From B1 sp034439755 (GTDB lineage: Bacteria; Bacteroidota; Bacteroidia; UKL13-3), in contig JAWXAZ010000122.1 of the NCBI GenBank assembly GCA_034439755.1, positions 4,540-68,539 of the forward strand: 64,000 bases of DNA, read 5' to 3'. The notes below the pieces were generated by a model that was given only the letters and a program-made list of their open reading frames with translations, searched no databases and was not told the DNA's origin. Shown here in pieces: positions 45,390-55,088 of this stretch (its first letter is position 1; the number at the start of each line of letters is the position of its first letter). Both the position numbers and the translations under genes were made by a program.

Positions 45390-48197
45390 TTGAAAATGAA
45401 TAGTCGATTTATTTTTTTACTAGCATGTGTTCTTTGTGCATGCAGTTTATCCTATGCTCAACCCACTGCATGGGTTTCAAAAGGTGTTGGTGGAGGAGGA
45501 GCTGTTTATAGACCAAGCATTAGTCCGCATAACGGAAATAACCTATTTCTTGCATGCGACATGTCCCCTATACACCAATCTGCTAATTTTGGTCAAACTT
45601 GGAGCGTATTCCCTTACTTACAATTGCCTGGCAATAGAAGTACCGAAATGCAATTCACGTCTAATCCAGCTAAATTATATGCATTAAAAAAGCCAGCAAA
45701 TTTTTATTTGCCTAGTAAAAGTTATGATGGTGGCTTAACATGGGTAAATGCTAGTAACCCTTGTATAACAACTGCAAACCAATATTATGCAAGTCCATTA
45801 GATACCGATTTGGTAATCATTAGTGATGTGAATAAAATATATTTTTCGAACAACGAAAACTCCGCAACTTTTAGCACCTTACTTACGTATCCGTTAACTA
45901 GTAGTGGACATTTAGCAGGTGTTTTTTTTGAAAATAAAGATACAATTTATGTTTGTTCGCATGACACATTAATCTATACATTCAATGGTGGAAGTACTTG
46001 GAACAGCGCCTTTGCAGGAACTCAAGGAATACCTTCGAATGAACATATTGTTAGTTTTAAAGGAGCAAAGCAAGGAAACAAATGGGTGTTTTATGCAGTC
46101 ACTATTATAGCTAATCCTAACTACAAAATATTTAAAACATTCTCGGAAGATTATACCTTATATAAAGGTGTATATAAGTTAAGTCAAAATCAAAGTCAAT
46201 GGGTTTCGATAGGCGCTAATTTACCTGCGATTACGGATAAAGTTTATTTGATAGGCTTAGCAGATAAGGATACTTCCACTGTGTATTTAGCAGGAAGTTC
46301 CAATTCTCTTGGAGTTTCATTAGGAGCAGTCTTTCGGTCAATAAATTCTGGTTCAAGTTTTACCAATATATTTCTTACTTCTGGCATGTTTAATTCCAAT
46401 GCAAATATTACAACTGGTTGGTTAGGAAAACATAGCTTAACCACAGCCAAATTTAGGTGGAATGGCTTAAATTATATCTCTGGTTTAGCTGTTGATCCTA
46501 ACAATGCAGCTCGTGTAGTTTGTTGTGATGGAATGACTATTCATACCAGCTTAGATTTGGGCTCAAATTGGAAACAAGCCTATACAGATACTATCTATCA
46601 AAATCTGCCATCTACCATGCTGCAACAAAGTCAATCCTATAAAACATCTGGTTTAGAAACTACCGCTGCTTATTGGTTATCATGGATTGGGCCTTTAAAT
46701 CTTTTTGCTAGCTATAATGATATTTTAGCACGGAAATCGAATGATGGAGGAGCCACCTGGAATTTTAATATCACAGGCTTAGATTCAATTCGAATCAATG
46801 ATGTGAATATGACTTTGGTTCATCCGCTAACAAAAAAAATGTATGCTGCTTGTGGCGAAGTTCCTGGCTCAAATGGAGATTATACCGATGCACGAGCAGG
46901 CTTAGTTCCAGGCAGAATAACTGTTTCTTCGGATAGTGGAGCAACTTGGCAAACCTTAAAATCATTTGGTCACTCCGTAAGTTCGATCTCATTTGACCCA
47001 AATTCAACAATTGGGATGTATGCAACAGTAGTTGATATTTTAGGTGGAATAGGTGGTGTATATAAATGTTCCAATATTTTAGCCTCGCCAAGTATTTGGG
47101 TAAAATTAGCGTCTCCGGCCAGATCAGAAGGTCGTGCCTTGCAAATTACGGCGCTTAAAAATGGCGATTTAATTGTAGTTTATGGCTCAAGGGATACATC
47201 ACGAAGCTCTTCTCCGAGTTTCGTATATAGTGCTAGCTCTGGTGCTTTTTATAGCAAAGATGGTGGAATAAGTTGGGCTGATAGCAACCTCGTTGCCATG
47301 AATAAATCAGTAGCAAACATAGAAGTAGATAGAAATGATACCTCGGAAAATACATGGTTAGCCTTTGTAGGAAGTAATGGCTCTACGGGCGGGGTTTATC
47401 GCACTATAAATAAAGGATTTTCATGGACACCTGTGTATTTTCAAGCCACAATGTCTGGAACCTTTCATCCAACTTTGAGTAATACCTTATACATCTGTAC
47501 CGAAAATAATGGATTACTTTATGCAAGCAATACACAAACCAATTCCTTTTCTATTTCAACCATAAATTCCTTTCCTTTTAAACGGCCACAAAAAGTTTTT
47601 TTCAATACGTATAATACAAATGAAGTATGGGTTACTACCTTTGGAAATGGAATTCGTATGGGTCTAAGCAATAGTTTACCCGTAAGCTTTTTGTCGTTAA
47701 GTGGTGCTTGTAATGCAGAAAATATACACTTAAATTGGCGCACAGCTTCAGAATTTAATAACGCCCATTTTACCATTGAAAGAAGCACAGATTTATTGCA
47801 TTGGGAAAGTGTAGGGATGGTATTAGGAAAGAAACAATCCGTTGTAATTCAAAAGTACGAATTCACAGATAGCGTAAATTGGAATAAAGTGCAATCTAAT
47901 GACTTGTATTATCGCATCAAACAAACTGATTTAAACGGTGACTTTGCTTTTTCCCCGACAATAGGATTGGATCCATGTGCTATGCAAATGGCCCCAATTA
48001 GTTTATTTCCAAATCCTGCGAATGATTTAATTCAATTCTCTAAACCAATGTTCGACGTGGAAGTGTATTCCATCCAAGGACAATTAATGAATCAACTCCT
48101 ACCCGAAGCCAATGAATTAAGTACACATTCTTATCCAGATGGATTGTATGTATTGAAATCAAGGAATGGGTTTTTAAAATTTTTGGTCCATCATTAA
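45390..48197 (+). CDS. BNR-repeat (sialidase/sortilin-like propeller) T9SS-exported protein
   Basis: 935 residues. Signal peptide MNSRFIFLLACVLCACSLSYAQ in two parts (start MKMNSRF). Asp-box/BNR loops recur (SYDGGLTW, TFNGGSTW, SNDGGATW, SSDSGATW, SKDGGISW, INKGFSW), making one or two beta-propellers over about 25-760. A short Ig-like region (ENIHLNWRTASEFNNAHFTI) and a T9SS type A domain (SLFPNPANDLIQF to the end, about 860-935) finish it. Such propellers bind or cut glycans; the sialidase arginine triad cannot be confirmed by eye, so no enzyme activity is claimed. It is intact, unlike everything between 41.4 and 45.2 kb. Confidence 0.9.
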   Translation: MKMNSRFIFLLACVLCACSLSYAQPTAWVSKGVGGGGAVYRPSISPHNGNNLFLACDMSPIHQSANFGQTWSVFPYLQLPGNRSTEMQFTSNPAKLYALKKPANFYLPSKSYDGGLTWVNASNPCITTANQYYASPLDTDLVIISDVNKIYFSNNENSATFSTLLTYPLTSSGHLAGVFFENKDTIYVCSHDTLIYTFNGGSTWNSAFAGTQGIPSNEHIVSFKGAKQGNKWVFYAVTIIANPNYKIFKTFSEDYTLYKGVYKLSQNQSQWVSIGANLPAITDKVYLIGLADKDTSTVYLAGSSNSLGVSLGAVFRSINSGSSFTNIFLTSGMFNSNANITTGWLGKHSLTTAKFRWNGLNYISGLAVDPNNAARVVCCDGMTIHTSLDLGSNWKQAYTDTIYQNLPSTMLQQSQSYKTSGLETTAAYWLSWIGPLNLFASYNDILARKSNDGGATWNFNITGLDSIRINDVNMTLVHPLTKKMYAACGEVPGSNGDYTDARAGLVPGRITVSSDSGATWQTLKSFGHSVSSISFDPNSTIGMYATVVDILGGIGGVYKCSNILASPSIWVKLASPARSEGRALQITALKNGDLIVVYGSRDTSRSSSPSFVYSASSGAFYSKDGGISWADSNLVAMNKSVANIEVDRNDTSENTWLAFVGSNGSTGGVYRTINKGFSWTPVYFQATMSGTFHPTLSNTLYICTENNGLLYASNTQTNSFSISTINSFPFKRPQKVFFNTYNTNEVWVTTFGNGIRMGLSNSLPVSFLSLSGACNAENIHLNWRTASEFNNAHFTIERSTDLLHWESVGMVLGKKQSVVIQKYEFTDSVNWNKVQSNDLYYRIKQTDLNGDFAFSPTIGLDPCAMQMAPISLFPNPANDLIQFSKPMFDVEVYSIQGQLMNQLLPEANELSTHSYPDGLYVLKSRNGFLKFLVHH

Positions 48198-48770
48198 TGG
48201 TATAGCTGAAAACCGCCAGATTTCCCAAAAATTATCCTTTAATGGTGAAATAGTTTACAATTAGTTTTGCGCTAAAAATAGTGGAATGAATTAACCTTGT
48301 TAAGCGTATTTATTCAAGCAATTGCCTTGTTATAATCGCTTATATAACAACATCTGTCTGACCCGAAATGGGATTAAACAAATGAAATTATGAACTCCAT
48401 ACTGATACTGATGAAATAAAAGGAAAAACGGGTTTGTTTCGCAAAATAAAAATGCGTTATTTTTGTTGACGCAATTACAATTACCAATTTTTCCAAACGA
48501 TGGAAAGCTTATATCAGAAACAGTTGGGGTTTATGAAAGTTAATGTTTTTTCTGCTTTCAAATTGCACTAATTTTGGGGGAGAGGACAAATTGGCGCGTA
48601 GCCCTGGGCATTCATTTTCTTGGTTGAAAGAAAAATCCGGTATTTCATATTTATTTTTAATTAGGTTAAAAAGGCTAGTATTTAAGTCCCCTGATAGTTT
48701 GCTAGACCCCTAAAAGGCCCCTACCGCTGTAAAATCAACTAAAACTAAAGAAAATAATTCGATTAAAAAC
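48198..48770. other. 570-bp intergenic region without visible gene
   Basis: No convincing frame, repeat or RNA gene is seen. It lies between the BNR protein gene and tRNA-Asn. It could hold remnants of an insertion at the tRNA, but I see no att-like copy of the tRNA end. Confidence 0.4.
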
Positions 48771-48772
48771 AA

Positions 48773-48800
48773 AAGAGCCCCCAATAAATTGGAGGCTCTT
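48773..48800 (-). terminator. tRNA-Asn terminator hairpin
   Basis: AAGAGCC-C-CCAAT, loop AA, ATTGG-A-GGCTCTT: a 12-bp stem with one mismatch, followed on the minus strand by TTGTTTTT. Confidence 0.8.
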
Positions 48801-48831
48801 GTAGACTTTTTCCCACGCATTAAGTGCTTAG

Positions 48832-48905
48832 CTCCCTCTCCTGGACTCGAACCAGGGACCCCATGATTAACAGTCATGTGCTCTAACCAGCTGAGCTAAG
48901 AAGGA
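48832..48905 (-). tRNA. tRNA-Asn (GTT anticodon)
   Basis: From 48905: acceptor TCCTTCT pairs with AGAGGGA, D-arm AGCTCAGCTGGTTAGAGC, anticodon arm CATGA-CTGTTAA-TCATG giving GTT, T-arm CCTGGTTCGAGTCCAGG, discriminator G. The CCA end is not encoded, unlike the other two tRNAs here. Confidence 0.95.
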
Positions 48906-48992
48906 ATTTATTTCCCTTTCGGGGATGCAATGATAGGAATTGATTTTTAATTTCGCAATATTTGCACCACAAAAAAATAAAAAAAATTTTAT

Positions 48993-49931
48993 ATGAGTTT
49001 ATTAGTCGTTGGTAGTGTGGCGTTTGATGCCATTGAAACACCCTTTGGAAAAACAGATAAAATTGTTGGAGGTGCCGCTTCTTACATCGCTTTGGCTTCT
49101 TCTTACTTCACAAAATCATCAAATTTGGTGGCTGTTGTTGGAGAAGATTTCCCAAATGAATTTGTGCAACACCTAAACAACCACGGTGTTAACACCGAAG
49201 GTCTGCAAATTAAAAAAGGTGAAAAATCATTCTTCTGGAGTGGAAAGTACCACACAGATATGAATACGCGTGATACTTTGGTTACCGAACTTAATGTTTT
49301 GGGCAATTTTGATCCAATTATTCCTGAAGCATACCAAAATTGCGAGTTTTTAATGTTGGGTAACTTAGCCCCCAAAGTTCAACAAACTGTGATTGAACGT
49401 TTAGCAAAACGTCCGCGCCTAATCGTTATGGATACCATGAATTTCTGGATGGAAATTGCCTTAGACGATTTAAAAGAAACACTTAAAATGGTAGACGTGC
49501 TAACCATCAACGATGAAGAAGCCCGCTTGCTTTCTGGAGAATATTCTTTGGTAAAAGCCGCTGCTAAAATTCAACAAATGGGCCCAAAATACTTAATCAT
49601 CAAAAAAGGTGAAAACGGCGCCCTTCTTTTCCATGGAAAGGAAGTCTTCTTCGCACCAGCCCTTCCACTAGAAGAAGTATTCGACCCTACAGGAGCTGGA
49701 GATACCTTTGCAGGTGGATTTATTGGCTACCTTGCTAAAACAGGCGATATTAGCTTCGAAAACATGAAAAACGCTATTATTTATGGTTCTGCCATGGCTT
49801 CTTTCTGCGTTGAGCGTTTCGGAACAGAAAGAATCATCAATTTAAGTCGGGAAGAATTAGACCACCGCATCAATCAATTCAAAAATTTAGTACGTTTTAA
49901 CATTGGCGCTAACCTCGCAGAAAGCAACTAA
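48993..49931 (+). CDS. PfkB-family sugar or nucleoside kinase
   Basis: 312 residues of ribokinase fold. The opening LLVVGSVAFDAIETPFG and VGGAASYIALASSYF are family-typical. The C-terminal signature FDPTGAGDTFAGGFIG carries the anion hole and the catalytic base Asp237. Adenosine-kinase-like features are possible, but the substrate is unknown. It is cytoplasmic. The AATATTTG near 48958 is a near-consensus -7 element. It ends at a strong terminator. Confidence 0.9.
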   Translation: MSLLVVGSVAFDAIETPFGKTDKIVGGAASYIALASSYFTKSSNLVAVVGEDFPNEFVQHLNNHGVNTEGLQIKKGEKSFFWSGKYHTDMNTRDTLVTELNVLGNFDPIIPEAYQNCEFLMLGNLAPKVQQTVIERLAKRPRLIVMDTMNFWMEIALDDLKETLKMVDVLTINDEEARLLSGEYSLVKAAAKIQQMGPKYLIIKKGENGALLFHGKEVFFAPALPLEEVFDPTGAGDTFAGGFIGYLAKTGDISFENMKNAIIYGSAMASFCVERFGTERIINLSREELDHRINQFKNLVRFNIGANLAESN

Positions 49932-49985
49932 TAAAATTAGGCTCAACCAACTACTTTTGAAATTGGCGCTATCCTGATAAAAAAT

Positions 49986-50029
49986 AAAAAAAACAGGCTG
50001 ATTCTTAATTGAATCAGCCTGTTTTTTTA
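49986..50029. terminator. Bidirectional terminator, 14-bp perfect stem
   Basis: A-run, ACAGGCTGATTC, loop TTAATT, GAATCAGCCTGT, T-run. It serves the convergent kinase and membrane-protein genes. Confidence 0.93.
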
Positions 50030-50047
50030 CGCCTAAACTACCAGAAA

Positions 50048-50491
50048 CTAAAACCTAAACATAGGTGCGCCCCAAGGAATTCTAGATAGAACCAACACCA
50101 AAGCAATGCCAAAAAAGATTAAACTACGCTTGTGCTTGTCGGCATCAGAATAAGCCTTCTTTACCCTAATACGCCCAATTTGAATTAGCGCCACAGATAT
50201 AATCATCATCAGTGGATGCTCAATTAACATAGCGCGAATAGCCGAATCTTTCATAGCCACAGCCATATTAGCCATTGCATGTTGAATATTCGGACTCACA
50301 AACAACAGAATTAAACCAATGAGCAATTGCGAATGCGCCGCAGATAACAAAAGCGTACCAGCCAAATTATCTGGCTTCGCAAATGGCGTGCCCCCACTTA
50401 AGCCACGTGCCGCCTTAAAAATTGCATAAAGCGCCGCAGCCAAAAAAGCCCAACGCAGTAAATTGTGAATAGAAAGTAATAAATCGTACAT
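50048..50491 (-). CDS. Four-helix membrane protein, cytochrome-b-like
   Basis: 147 residues with about four transmembrane helices. His residues sit in or beside the helices (IHNLLRW near 8, AAHSQLLIG near 52, IEHPLMM near 91), as in small haem-binding membrane proteins of the cytochrome b561/CopD type. Haem binding is inference; no CxxCH is present. It is alone, between a terminator and the divergent comEC gene. Confidence 0.7.
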   Translation of the reverse strand: MYDLLLSIHNLLRWAFLAAALYAIFKAARGLSGGTPFAKPDNLAGTLLLSAAHSQLLIGLILLFVSPNIQHAMANMAVAMKDSAIRAMLIEHPLMMIISVALIQIGRIRVKKAYSDADKHKRSLIFFGIALVLVLSRIPWGAPMFRF

Positions 50492-50561
50492 AATGTTTTT
50501 TTTTCAAAACTAACTATTCACTAACTTATGTCAAGTTATTTTTTAAAACTACCCCACAAAC

Positions 50562-52616
50562 ATGTCCAGTTTTTGGCAACAAATGCCTTTTGTGCGCATC
50601 CTCCTCCCTTTTATTTTGGGCATTATTGCCTGCAGTAAATTTGCATATAACGGGCTGAACCAATCCATTTTACTAGCACTCACAGCCGCCGCCTACCTCC
50701 TATTCCATTACCTAAGCAAACATTCATTCAGAGAATATTTGCACGGCATTTGGTTTAGCCTACTCTATTTTTTACTCGGAATTTTTATCCTTTGCCTCCA
50801 CCAAGAGAAAGAAAAACTACAACACTTCTCCCAACATAAATCCCAAGCAATTGCGGTTCAAATTACAGAAAAAACTACCCAAACAGAAAAAGGTTGGAAG
50901 GCCGAAGCACTTGTATTATATGGCATCGACAGCCTTTTAAACACCAAACCCCTGAGAGGAAAAATAGTGTTATACGCCCAAACTACACCCGGCGACACCC
51001 AACCAAGCTATGGCGACCAATTATTAATTAAATCTGGTTTTCAAGAAATATCTCCCAACAAAAATCCCGGTGCCTTTAACTACCAATTATACCTCCAAAG
51101 AAAAGGCATTTTCTACGCAACATACCTGCGCAAAAATCAATACCTAAAACTGCAATCAAACCAAGGAAATACCATCCTAAAAAAAGTCTATGCCTTTCAA
51201 TATTTTATTCACCAAGTACTGCAAAATAACCTCCAAAAACCCGGCGAAATTGGCATTGCAGAAGCTTTGCTTTATGGGTACGACAAAGACATTGAAGACG
51301 ATATAACCGACGCTTATAGCAAAACCGGAACCTTGCATGTACTGGCAGTAAGCGGCATGCATGTGGGACTCATTTTCATGATTCTATCTTGGCTCTTAAA
51401 ACCCCTAGAAAAACTTAAACGCAGCAAAAAACTCATTCCACTTTTGCAAGTTTTAGGCATTTGGATCTACGCCCTTATTTGCGGCTTCTCGCCCTCCATT
51501 TTGCGCGCATGTGTAATGTTCACTTTTGTAATTATGGGCAAACAAATTGGCCGCAACAGCAACCCATTCAACAGCCTCAGCGCCTCGGCATTTCTGCTCT
51601 TACTCACCAACCCCAACCTAATTTACAATGTAGGATTTCAACTAAGTTATGCTGCCGTAGGTGGCATTTTAGGCTTCTACCCATACCTCTATCACCTGTT
51701 CAATTTTAAACGATCTATTTTCGACGAAATATGGAAAATATTGGCCGTATCACTCGCCGCACAAACCCTCACCCTCCCGTTAAGCATCTTCTATTTTCAC
51801 CAAATTCCCCTCTATTTTTTGCTGGCCAATCTGCTCATCATTCCCCTCACCAGCATTATTATTTATGCCGGCATAATCCTCCTAATTATATCGCCATTTC
51901 CTTTCCTCGCAAGCCTCCTTGGCAAGCTCATCGCCTGGCTCATTCAACTCACCAACCACATTGCCGTTTTTATAGCAGACCTACCCTATTCTTACCTCGA
52001 TCAACTTAATTGGGATACACTGCAACTCCTAGCCTATTACCTCATTTGTATTGGCCTGATCCAATTCCTTTTCCGCAGAGATATATTTGCCCTAAAAGCC
52101 ATCTTAGCCATTTTTATATTGCTACAAATACAAAAAGTTTATGTGCAAATTCACTTACAAAAACAATTTGCACTCACCATTTATTCCCTGCCAAAAAACT
52201 TAGCCATTCAATATCAACATGGCAACCAAGCACAGCTTTGGCAACGAAGCTCAGACAAGCAACAAAAAAACTTTAAGAACCAAATACAACCCAATCTCTA
52301 CCTCAAAAACATTGTCTCGGTAGAAACTGAAACCCTAGATACCTTAAACTACCTTTTTGCACCACAACCCGGATTAAAAATATGCATCCTTCAAAACCGC
52401 GGAATGCCCGCAAAGGAAGCGCTCAACATAGTGTTAATATGCGGCAAACATTATGTAAACATTGAAAAATTAATCTCTTTAAACAGGGTACAAAAAGTGG
52501 TTATAAATGGCGATGTGCCCAAAAAGAAATCGGCTGCCATCAAAAAAATTCTGCAAAAACACAAGATACCTTGTCACGATGTTACCGAAAATGGTGCCTT
52601 TGAAGTATCATTGTAG
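50562..52616 (+). CDS. comEC: ComEC/Rec2 competence channel protein
   Basis: It carries single-stranded DNA across the inner membrane during transformation. 684 residues: two or three N-terminal helices, an OB-like DUF4131 domain (about 95-210; PSYGDQLLIKSGF, SPNKNPGAFNYQLYLQRKG), and the competence domain (about 225-500). The latter has LHVLAVSGMHVGLIF, GFSPSILRACVMFTFVIMG and LIYNVGFQLSYAAVGGIL. The usual C-terminal metallo-beta-lactamase-like domain is absent: only about 160 residues follow the last helix, with no HxHxDH. It carries one dispersed motif (50655, coding LNQ). The stop is 1 bp before the next gene's ATG. Confidence 0.94.
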   Translation: MSSFWQQMPFVRILLPFILGIIACSKFAYNGLNQSILLALTAAAYLLFHYLSKHSFREYLHGIWFSLLYFLLGIFILCLHQEKEKLQHFSQHKSQAIAVQITEKTTQTEKGWKAEALVLYGIDSLLNTKPLRGKIVLYAQTTPGDTQPSYGDQLLIKSGFQEISPNKNPGAFNYQLYLQRKGIFYATYLRKNQYLKLQSNQGNTILKKVYAFQYFIHQVLQNNLQKPGEIGIAEALLYGYDKDIEDDITDAYSKTGTLHVLAVSGMHVGLIFMILSWLLKPLEKLKRSKKLIPLLQVLGIWIYALICGFSPSILRACVMFTFVIMGKQIGRNSNPFNSLSASAFLLLLTNPNLIYNVGFQLSYAAVGGILGFYPYLYHLFNFKRSIFDEIWKILAVSLAAQTLTLPLSIFYFHQIPLYFLLANLLIIPLTSIIIYAGIILLIISPFPFLASLLGKLIAWLIQLTNHIAVFIADLPYSYLDQLNWDTLQLLAYYLICIGLIQFLFRRDIFALKAILAIFILLQIQKVYVQIHLQKQFALTIYSLPKNLAIQYQHGNQAQLWQRSSDKQQKNFKNQIQPNLYLKNIVSVETETLDTLNYLFAPQPGLKICILQNRGMPAKEALNIVLICGKHYVNIEKLISLNRVQKVVINGDVPKKKSAAIKKILQKHKIPCHDVTENGAFEVSL

Positions 52617-52617
52617 T

Positions 52618-53394
52618 ATGGACGATTTGGTATTATACGAAGTAATAGACCGCGTGGGTTATATTACCTTAAACAGGCCCCAAAAAAGAAATGCCCTGAG
52701 CTACGAGTTTGTGAGCGAAATTCGCAACCAATTAACCTTGGCCGAAAACGACGTTACCTGCAAGGTAATTGTGATTAAAGCCAATGGCGATGCCTTTTGC
52801 AGTGGTGCAGATTTAGCTTCCCTGCAAAAATTACAAAACAATACCTACCATGAAAACTTAGCCGACAGCAAGCATTTGGCAGCCTTGTATTTGCAAATTT
52901 ATCAATGCGCAAAAATTGTAATTTCGCGCGTGGAAGGTGCCGCATTTGCTGGAGGCTGCGGCCTAGCTACCATTTGTGATTTTTGCTTTGCAGACCACAA
53001 TGCCCGATTTGCTTATACCGAGGTAAAAATTGGCTTTATTCCGGCCATTGTAACCGTATTTTTAATGCGCACGGTGGGCGAAAAAGTAGCAAAACAAATT
53101 CTGTTAACAGGCGATATTTTTGATGCCGAAAGAGCGCTCCAATACCAATTAATTACGCAGGTAATAGATGCCCAAATCATTGAAGAAGAAGTGCACCAAT
53201 TTGCCTTAAGGTTATGCAAAACTACTTCGGCGCAAAGCGTAGATAGCACCAAGAAAATGATTGCCAAAATTCCAGAATTATCCCTTGAAGATGCCCTCAA
53301 CTATGCGGCCGAAATGAACGCCGAAGCAAGGGCTTCCACCGATTGCAAAAAAGGAATTAATGCCTTCTTAAATAAAGAAAAATTAACATGGTAA
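52618..53394 (+). CDS. Enoyl-CoA hydratase/isomerase family protein
   Basis: 258 residues of crotonase fold, acting on a CoA thioester in the cytoplasm. Seen: VGYITLNRPQKRNAL, GDAFCSGADLASL (oxyanion hole) and GAAFAGGCGLATICDFCFA (second oxyanion Gly). The catalytic Glu-equivalents appear as EVKIGFIPAIV. It could be a hydratase or a methylglutaconyl-CoA hydratase-like enzyme. ATG 52618, just after the comEC stop, is chosen over an in-frame start inside comEC. Confidence 0.9.
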   Translation: MDDLVLYEVIDRVGYITLNRPQKRNALSYEFVSEIRNQLTLAENDVTCKVIVIKANGDAFCSGADLASLQKLQNNTYHENLADSKHLAALYLQIYQCAKIVISRVEGAAFAGGCGLATICDFCFADHNARFAYTEVKIGFIPAIVTVFLMRTVGEKVAKQILLTGDIFDAERALQYQLITQVIDAQIIEEEVHQFALRLCKTTSAQSVDSTKKMIAKIPELSLEDALNYAAEMNAEARASTDCKKGINAFLNKEKLTW

Positions 53395-54098
53395 GAAGAA
53401 TTTATATCACCGCATTTACACTGCTATTAGGACTCAGCGCCATTTCACAAACCATACTTAGCGAGGGCAAGATTTTTTACGACATTAGCTACTTAAATTT
53501 ACCAGAAGAAATGAAGCGCAATGAGCATTTAATGCCGCACGATGCCAGCTTCTATTTTAAGAACAATAAAACACGCTTCGAAATGGGCATTGGTGGCCTA
53601 GGAAAAAACACCACCATTTACGACCGGTCACTTAAACAAAATACCATCTTGTTAAACATCAAGGGCAAGAAATTTGCCATGATTAAATCGGACAGTGAAA
53701 TGGTGGCGGCACAAAAATCATTGATTTCAAACGATACCAATAACAAATTTTTGCGCTTGGAAATTTTGGATCAGCACAAAAAAATTGCAGAAAGAAATTG
53801 CCAAAAGGCCATTGTTTACAGAATGCTAAACGGTAAAGAACAAGCCAACGAATGCTGGTTTACCAAAGAAATTCCGCCTTTTAACACCATCAACGACCCC
53901 AACCTAAAAGCGCTCGATGGCTTTCTCATGCAATACACCATTAGCGAAAATGGCATGAGCATGAACATGACCGTAAAAATGGTGATGCCCATTCCCATTG
54001 AGGATGCCAAGTTCGAAATTCCTCTAGGTTACCAAGTGGTTACAGAAAAAGAATTGTACAAACTCCTCTTGGTTTTGCAATTTGAGGACGAAAAATAA
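53388..54098 (+). CDS. Secreted protein, GLPGLI-like, unknown
   Basis: 236 residues with a signal peptide (VRRIYITAFTLLLGLSAIS). The mature part is beta-rich (EGKIFYDISYLNLP, NKTRFEMGIGGLG, TTIYDRSLKQNTILLN) and ends in GYQVVTEKELYKLLL, like periplasmic proteins of the DUF4412/GLPGLI kind. The gene overlaps the end of the hydratase gene by 7 bp and is co-transcribed with it and comEC. Its role is unknown. Confidence 0.75.
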   Translation: MVRRIYITAFTLLLGLSAISQTILSEGKIFYDISYLNLPEEMKRNEHLMPHDASFYFKNNKTRFEMGIGGLGKNTTIYDRSLKQNTILLNIKGKKFAMIKSDSEMVAAQKSLISNDTNNKFLRLEILDQHKKIAERNCQKAIVYRMLNGKEQANECWFTKEIPPFNTINDPNLKALDGFLMQYTISENGMSMNMTVKMVMPIPIEDAKFEIPLGYQVVTEKELYKLLLVLQFEDEK

Positions 54099-54107
54099 TA
54101 CGTAAAA

Positions 54108-55067
54108 TTAAGCCTGATTTTTGCTGGGTTCGGCCACACTAATTTCATCTAAAATAGAGATAAAATGTTCAATGCTGTTTATGATATGTGTGTTATTGCT
54201 TAAGTTCATCACACATTTTGAAAACTGCGATCCCGTAAGTAAAATTTGGCTCTTAGGCCAGCTTTTTGAAAGATAATCAACAAACTCCTGCTTGTCAATT
54301 AAGGGCTGTGCTACCGTCATTAAGGTAAGCAAATAGTCTGGACTATCATGCCCAAAGGCATCGCGTAGATCTGATAAAGGCACTTCCTGCCCAAGGTATA
54401 AAACCTCGTGACCCCTAGAGCGAATTAGGTAATTGGCAAACAACAAACCCAAAGAATGTTTTTCGCTTTGGGGTAAAAACAACAAAAATTTCTTGCGCAC
54501 CAAGGCCACTTTTCCCACCTGGCCATCTATGGCAACATATAATTTTTGCTTTATAATATTAGAAACAAAATGCTCGTGAGAAGGCAACAAACTGCCCACC
54601 TGCCACAACAATCCTACCTCGTTTAAAAAGGGAAAAATGATTTTCAAAAAAGTATCCTCAATGCCATATTGAAGAATGTACGTGTTGAGCAATTTATGAA
54701 ACTCAACTTCATCAAAACCCATCATGGCAGAAATAAATGCCTTGATATGGTTTTTAAACTCAGTGCAATTTTTACCCAAATGCATCACCTTTTGAGCAAT
54801 TTGAAAACTGGTCATTTTGGCTATATCAGAAATTTTATGGCCATTCTCGTTTAATAAACTTATATTCAACAAGTTTTTTAAATCAGCATCGTTGTAAAAC
54901 CTAATATTGGTTTCGCTTCGCTTAGGCACAACAATGCCGTATCTTTGCTCCCAGATGCGCAGCGTATGACTTTTAACACCCGTAATGGCCTCAATATCCT
55001 TTATGGTAAATGTTCCCAATGCTTTTTCCTCAATAGAATTTAATTCTTTAAACATTAGGCTACTCAA
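54108..55067 (-). CDS. MerR-type regulator with B12-binding domain (CarH-like)
   Basis: 319 residues. MerR helix-turn-helix (about 15-90; FTIKDIEAITGVKSHTLRIWEQRYG). Then a four-helix cap with LLWQVGSLLPSHEHFVSNII, showing the W-x9-EH pattern that in CarH senses adenosylcobalamin and light. A Rossmann domain (about 195-315) has SEKHSLGLLFANYLIRSRG, an ExHxxG cobalamin motif, and VLYLGQEVPLSDL. CarH-like proteins repress carotenoid or photoprotection genes in the dark; light release is inferred. ATG 55055 is also possible. It diverges from the epimerase gene, a possible target. Confidence 0.87.
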   Translation of the reverse strand: MSSLMFKELNSIEEKALGTFTIKDIEAITGVKSHTLRIWEQRYGIVVPKRSETNIRFYNDADLKNLLNISLLNENGHKISDIAKMTSFQIAQKVMHLGKNCTEFKNHIKAFISAMMGFDEVEFHKLLNTYILQYGIEDTFLKIIFPFLNEVGLLWQVGSLLPSHEHFVSNIIKQKLYVAIDGQVGKVALVRKKFLLFLPQSEKHSLGLLFANYLIRSRGHEVLYLGQEVPLSDLRDAFGHDSPDYLLTLMTVAQPLIDKQEFVDYLSKSWPKSQILLTGSQFSKCVMNLSNNTHIINSIEHFISILDEISVAEPSKNQA

Positions 55068-55088
55068 ATTGTTTTTAAAATAAAGATT

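Noticed and set aside
51461..52276. Plus-strand frames of 80-90 residues inside comEC
   Set aside because: Alternative frames of a clear ComEC gene; low-complexity His/Pro/Gln translation.
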